NCBI GenBank assembly: GCA_023091665.1
Contig: JALJCQ010000012.1
Span: 1,984,001 to 2,048,000 of the forward strand
Reading direction: 5' to 3'
Length of the DNA stretch: 64,000 nucleotides
Origin: Pythium myriotylum
Lineage: Eukaryota; Oomycota; Peronosporomycetes; Pythiales; Pythiaceae
Position 1 is the stretch's first letter, and each line of letters starts with the position of its first letter. The position numbers and the translations under genes are program-made. Under the pieces are notes generated by a model that was given only the letters and a program-made list of their open reading frames with translations, was not told the DNA's origin and searched no databases. Shown here piece after piece: positions 60,979 through 64,000 of the stretch.

Positions 60979-61976
60979 CTCTCTTATGCAAATCCACACC
61001 CACACAGACAACACACACACGCACGCCTTCATCTCGGACGCGCAGCGCCCCATCGCCCGTTTGGTCTCCCCTTTTGCTCCTACGCCACCCCACGCGCTCC
61101 TTACCTGTATCGTCCTACCACGCGTCAACCCAAATCCAACCGCGGCAGACATACAGACATACCCCGAACTCGCCTCTCCGCGGCCATCATCCACCCAGCC
61201 CGACACGACCCGCCTCCACCTCACCTTATCCTCACCTCCACCTCACCTTATCCTGAGCTTGTTCACAGATCTCTCATCCGTCTGCTGTTACCGTCGGACT
61301 CGGTCCCATCCGCTGGTTGTCGGGCTCCTCGTGCTCGTGCTTTGCTCCGCGCTCCGTCCCACGCCTCGTCCCGTGTTTAGTCGCCCAGTACGCCCCTCGC
61401 CCTCTACGTGGGGTGGATATCGCCGTCGTCGGTGGTGCGATGGCTGCTGCCTCGCCTCAGTGGCGTGTTCTCGTGGGTGTGGTCCAGGGTTTGGGACTGG
61501 CCCCATCGGGACTGGCCCCATCCTGTGGTGTCCTGTGGTGTGATGTGACGTGTACCATGTGAATGAGGTGTCGGTTTGCATCTTGTGTGTAGCCACGAAG
61601 CCACCATCAAGGATCTGTGAGGGGTGGGTGCTCGAGTGAGGTCGAGTAAGGTCGAGTGATGTGGCGGTGGGGTGAGCTGTGACCCGAGCTGTCTGTGGAT
61701 GTTGTGAGGGTTGATGGTGCATAGCGTAGCGGAGAAGTTCAGTAGTTTGTCGTGGCTGCGTGGGTGTTGGCGTGGAGCGTGTCGTTCGTTGTTGGTGAGG
61801 AGTGGTATGGGTTGTGTTTTGTTGTAGTGTGTGTGTGTGTGTGTGTGTGTAGTTTTTGGGTGTCTGAGGAGTGTCTGAGTGGTGATTGTGTGTAGTGTGT
61901 GTCGTAGTAGTTTTCTTGGTGTGTTAGTTGTTGCGTATGTATGATTTTTGAAGTGGCGGGGTAGGTGTTTCAGCCA

Positions 61977-62047
61977 GCGCCGTTGGTTTAGTGGTAAAAT
62001 ATCTCGTTGCCATCGAGATGCCCCGGGTTCGATTCCCGGACGGCGCA
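61977..62047 (+). tRNA. tRNA-Gly (GCC), copy 32
   Basis: Same sequence as copy 1. Upstream tract 24 nt; M1 A, M2 T; counterpart of copy 15. Confidence 0.96.
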
Positions 62048-63045
62048 CTCTCTTATGCAAATCCACACCCACACAGACAACACACACACGCACGCCTTCA
62101 TCTCGGACGCGCAGCGCCCCATCGCCCGTTTGGTCTCCCCTTTTGCTCCTACGCCACCCCACGCGCTCCTTACCTGTATCGTCCTACCACGCGTCAACCC
62201 AAATCCAACCGCGGCAGACATACAGACATACCCCGAACTCGCCTCTCCGCGGCCATCATCCACCCAGCCCGACACGACCCGCCTCCACCTCACCTTATCC
62301 TCACCTCCACCTCACCTTATCCTGAGCTTGTTCACAGATCTCTCATCCGTCTGCTGTTACCGTCGGACTCGGTCCCATCCGCTGGTTGTCGGGCTCCTCG
62401 TGCTCGTGCTTTGCTCCGCGCTCCGTCCCACGCCTCGTCCCGTGTTTAGTCGCCCAGTACGCCCCTCGCCCTCTACGTGGGGTGGATATCGCCGTCGTCG
62501 GTGGTGCGATGGCTGCTGCCTCGCCTCAGTGGCGTGTTCTCGTGGGTGTGGTCCAGGGTTTGGGACTGGCCCCATCGGGACTGGCCCCATCCTGTGGTGT
62601 CCTGTGGTGTGATGTGACGTGTACCATGTGAATGAGGTGTCGGTTTGCATCTTGTGTGTAGCCACGAAGCCACCATCAAGGATCTGTGAGGGGTGGGTGC
62701 TCGAGTGAGGTCGAGTAAGGTCGAGTGATGTGGCGGTGGGGTGAGCTGTGACCCGAGCTGTCTGTGGATGTTGTGAGGGTTGATGGTGCATAGCGTAGCG
62801 GAGAAGTTCAGTAGTTTGTCGTGGCTGCGTGGGTGTTGGCGTGGAGCGTGTCGTTCGTTGTTGGTGAGGAGTGGTATGGGTTGTGTTTTGTTGTAGTGTG
62901 TGTGTGTGTGTGTGTGTGTAGTTTTTGGGTGTCTGAGGAGTGTCTGAGTGGTGATTGTGTGTAGTGTGTGTCGTAGTAGTTTTCTTGGTGTGTTAGTTGT
63001 TGCGTATGTATGATTTTTGAAGTGGCGGGGTAGGTGTTTCAGCCA

Positions 63046-63116
63046 GCGCCGTTGGTTTAGTGGTAAAATATCTCGTTGCCATCGAGATGCCCCGGGTTCG
63101 ATTCCCGGACGGCGCA
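63046..63116 (+). tRNA. tRNA-Gly (GCC), copy 33
   Basis: Same sequence as copy 1. Upstream tract 24 nt; M1 A, M2 T. Followed by rare C63446; counterpart of copy 16. Last complete tRNA before the edge. Confidence 0.96.
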
Positions 63117-64000
63117 CTCTCTTATGCAAATCCACACCCACACAGACAACACACACACGCACGCCTTCATCTCGGACGCGCAGCGCCCCATCGCCCGTTT
63201 GGTCTCCCCTTTTGCTCCTACGCCACCCCACGCGCTCCTTACCTGTATCGTCCTACCACGCGTCAACCCAAATCCAACCGCGGCAGACATACAGACATAC
63301 CCCGAACTCGCCTCTCCGCGGCCATCATCCACCCAGCCCGACACGACCCGCCTCCACCTCACCTTATCCTCACCTCCACCTCACCTTATCCTGAGCTTGT
63401 TCACAGATCTCTCATCCGTCTGCTGTTACCGTCGGACTCGGTCCCCTCCGCTGGTTGTCGGGCTCCTCGTGCTCGTGCTTTGCTCCGCGCTCCGTCCCAC
63501 GCCTCGTCCCGTGTTTAGTCGCCCAGTACGCCCCTCGCCCTCTACGTGGGGTGGATATCGCCGTCGTCGGTGGTGCGATGGCTGCTGCCTCGCCTCAGTG
63601 GCGTGTTCTCGTGGGTGTGGTCCAGGGTTTGGGACTGGCCCCATCGGGACTGGCCCCATCCTGTGGTGTCCTGTGGTGTGATGTGACGTGTACCATGTGA
63701 ATGAGGTGTCGGTTTGCATCTTGTGTGTAGCCACGAAGCCACCATCAAGGATCTGTGAGGGGTGGGTGCTCGAGTGAGGTCGAGTAAGGTCGAGTGATGT
63801 GGCGGTGGGGTGAGCTGTGACCCGAGCTGTCTGTGGATGTTGTGAGGGTTGATGGTGCATAGCGTAGCGGAGAAGTTCAGTAGTTTGTCGTGGCTGCGTG
63901 GGTGTTGGCGTGGAGCGTGTCGTTCGTTGTTGGTGAGGAGTGGTATGGGTTGTGTTTTGTTGTAGTGTGTGTGTGTGTGTGTGTGTGTGTAGTTTTTGGG

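Overview
The window looks like the nuclear genome of an oomycete or close stramenopile. The evidence is intron-rich, tightly packed eukaryotic genes with short introns (mostly 53-86 nt, GT-AG), a WRKY19-like C-x4-C/C-x2-H zinc-repeat protein of the kind common in oomycetes, and clear eukaryotic orthologues: RPL27A, METTL16, RTEL1 and UFC1. The species cannot be named from sequence alone. Multi-exon gene models were joined by hand from splice signals, frame continuity and, where possible, remembered family sequence.

Positions 1-25840 are a compact gene region on both strands with intergenic gaps usually under 250 bp. From left to right it holds: a truncated coiled-coil gene (-), a 778-aa lysine-tailed coiled-coil protein (+), a small coiled-coil protein (-), ribosomal protein L27a/uL15 (+), a 211-aa unknown (-), a KdsD/KpsF-like SIS-domain sugar-phosphate isomerase (+), a large helical-repeat protein with an in-frame stop before its apparent last exons (+), an atypical protein kinase (-), a two-domain AAA ATPase with altered Walker B motifs (+), METTL16 (+), an LYR/TPR protein (-), RTEL1 with a C-terminal RING (+), a gene-poor 1.1 kb, a WRKY19-like zinc-repeat protein (+) and UFC1 (-). 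They are mostly unrelated housekeeping functions: translation, U6/mRNA m6A methylation, telomere and replication-fork maintenance, and UFMylation. No operon-like functional grouping is visible.

Positions 25841-26690 hold no convincing gene. From 26691 to the right edge (37.3 kb) the window is one uninterrupted tandem array. Each unit is about 1,045 bp plus a (TG)n tract of 22-188 nt, and carries one tRNA-Gly(GCC) gene on the + strand. There are 33 tRNA copies. Thirty-two have the same 71-nt sequence as far as I can read them, and one (copy 20) has lost 3 nt from its anticodon stem. Units differ almost only in TG-tract length and a few single-base markers. Those markers reveal a higher-order duplication: 38605-45234 is repeated at 57369-64000, offset about 18.76 kb or 17 units. 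The array runs off the window. A one-tRNA-per-unit array with variable microsatellite spacers recalls the tRNA arrays of Entamoeba and is the most unusual feature here.
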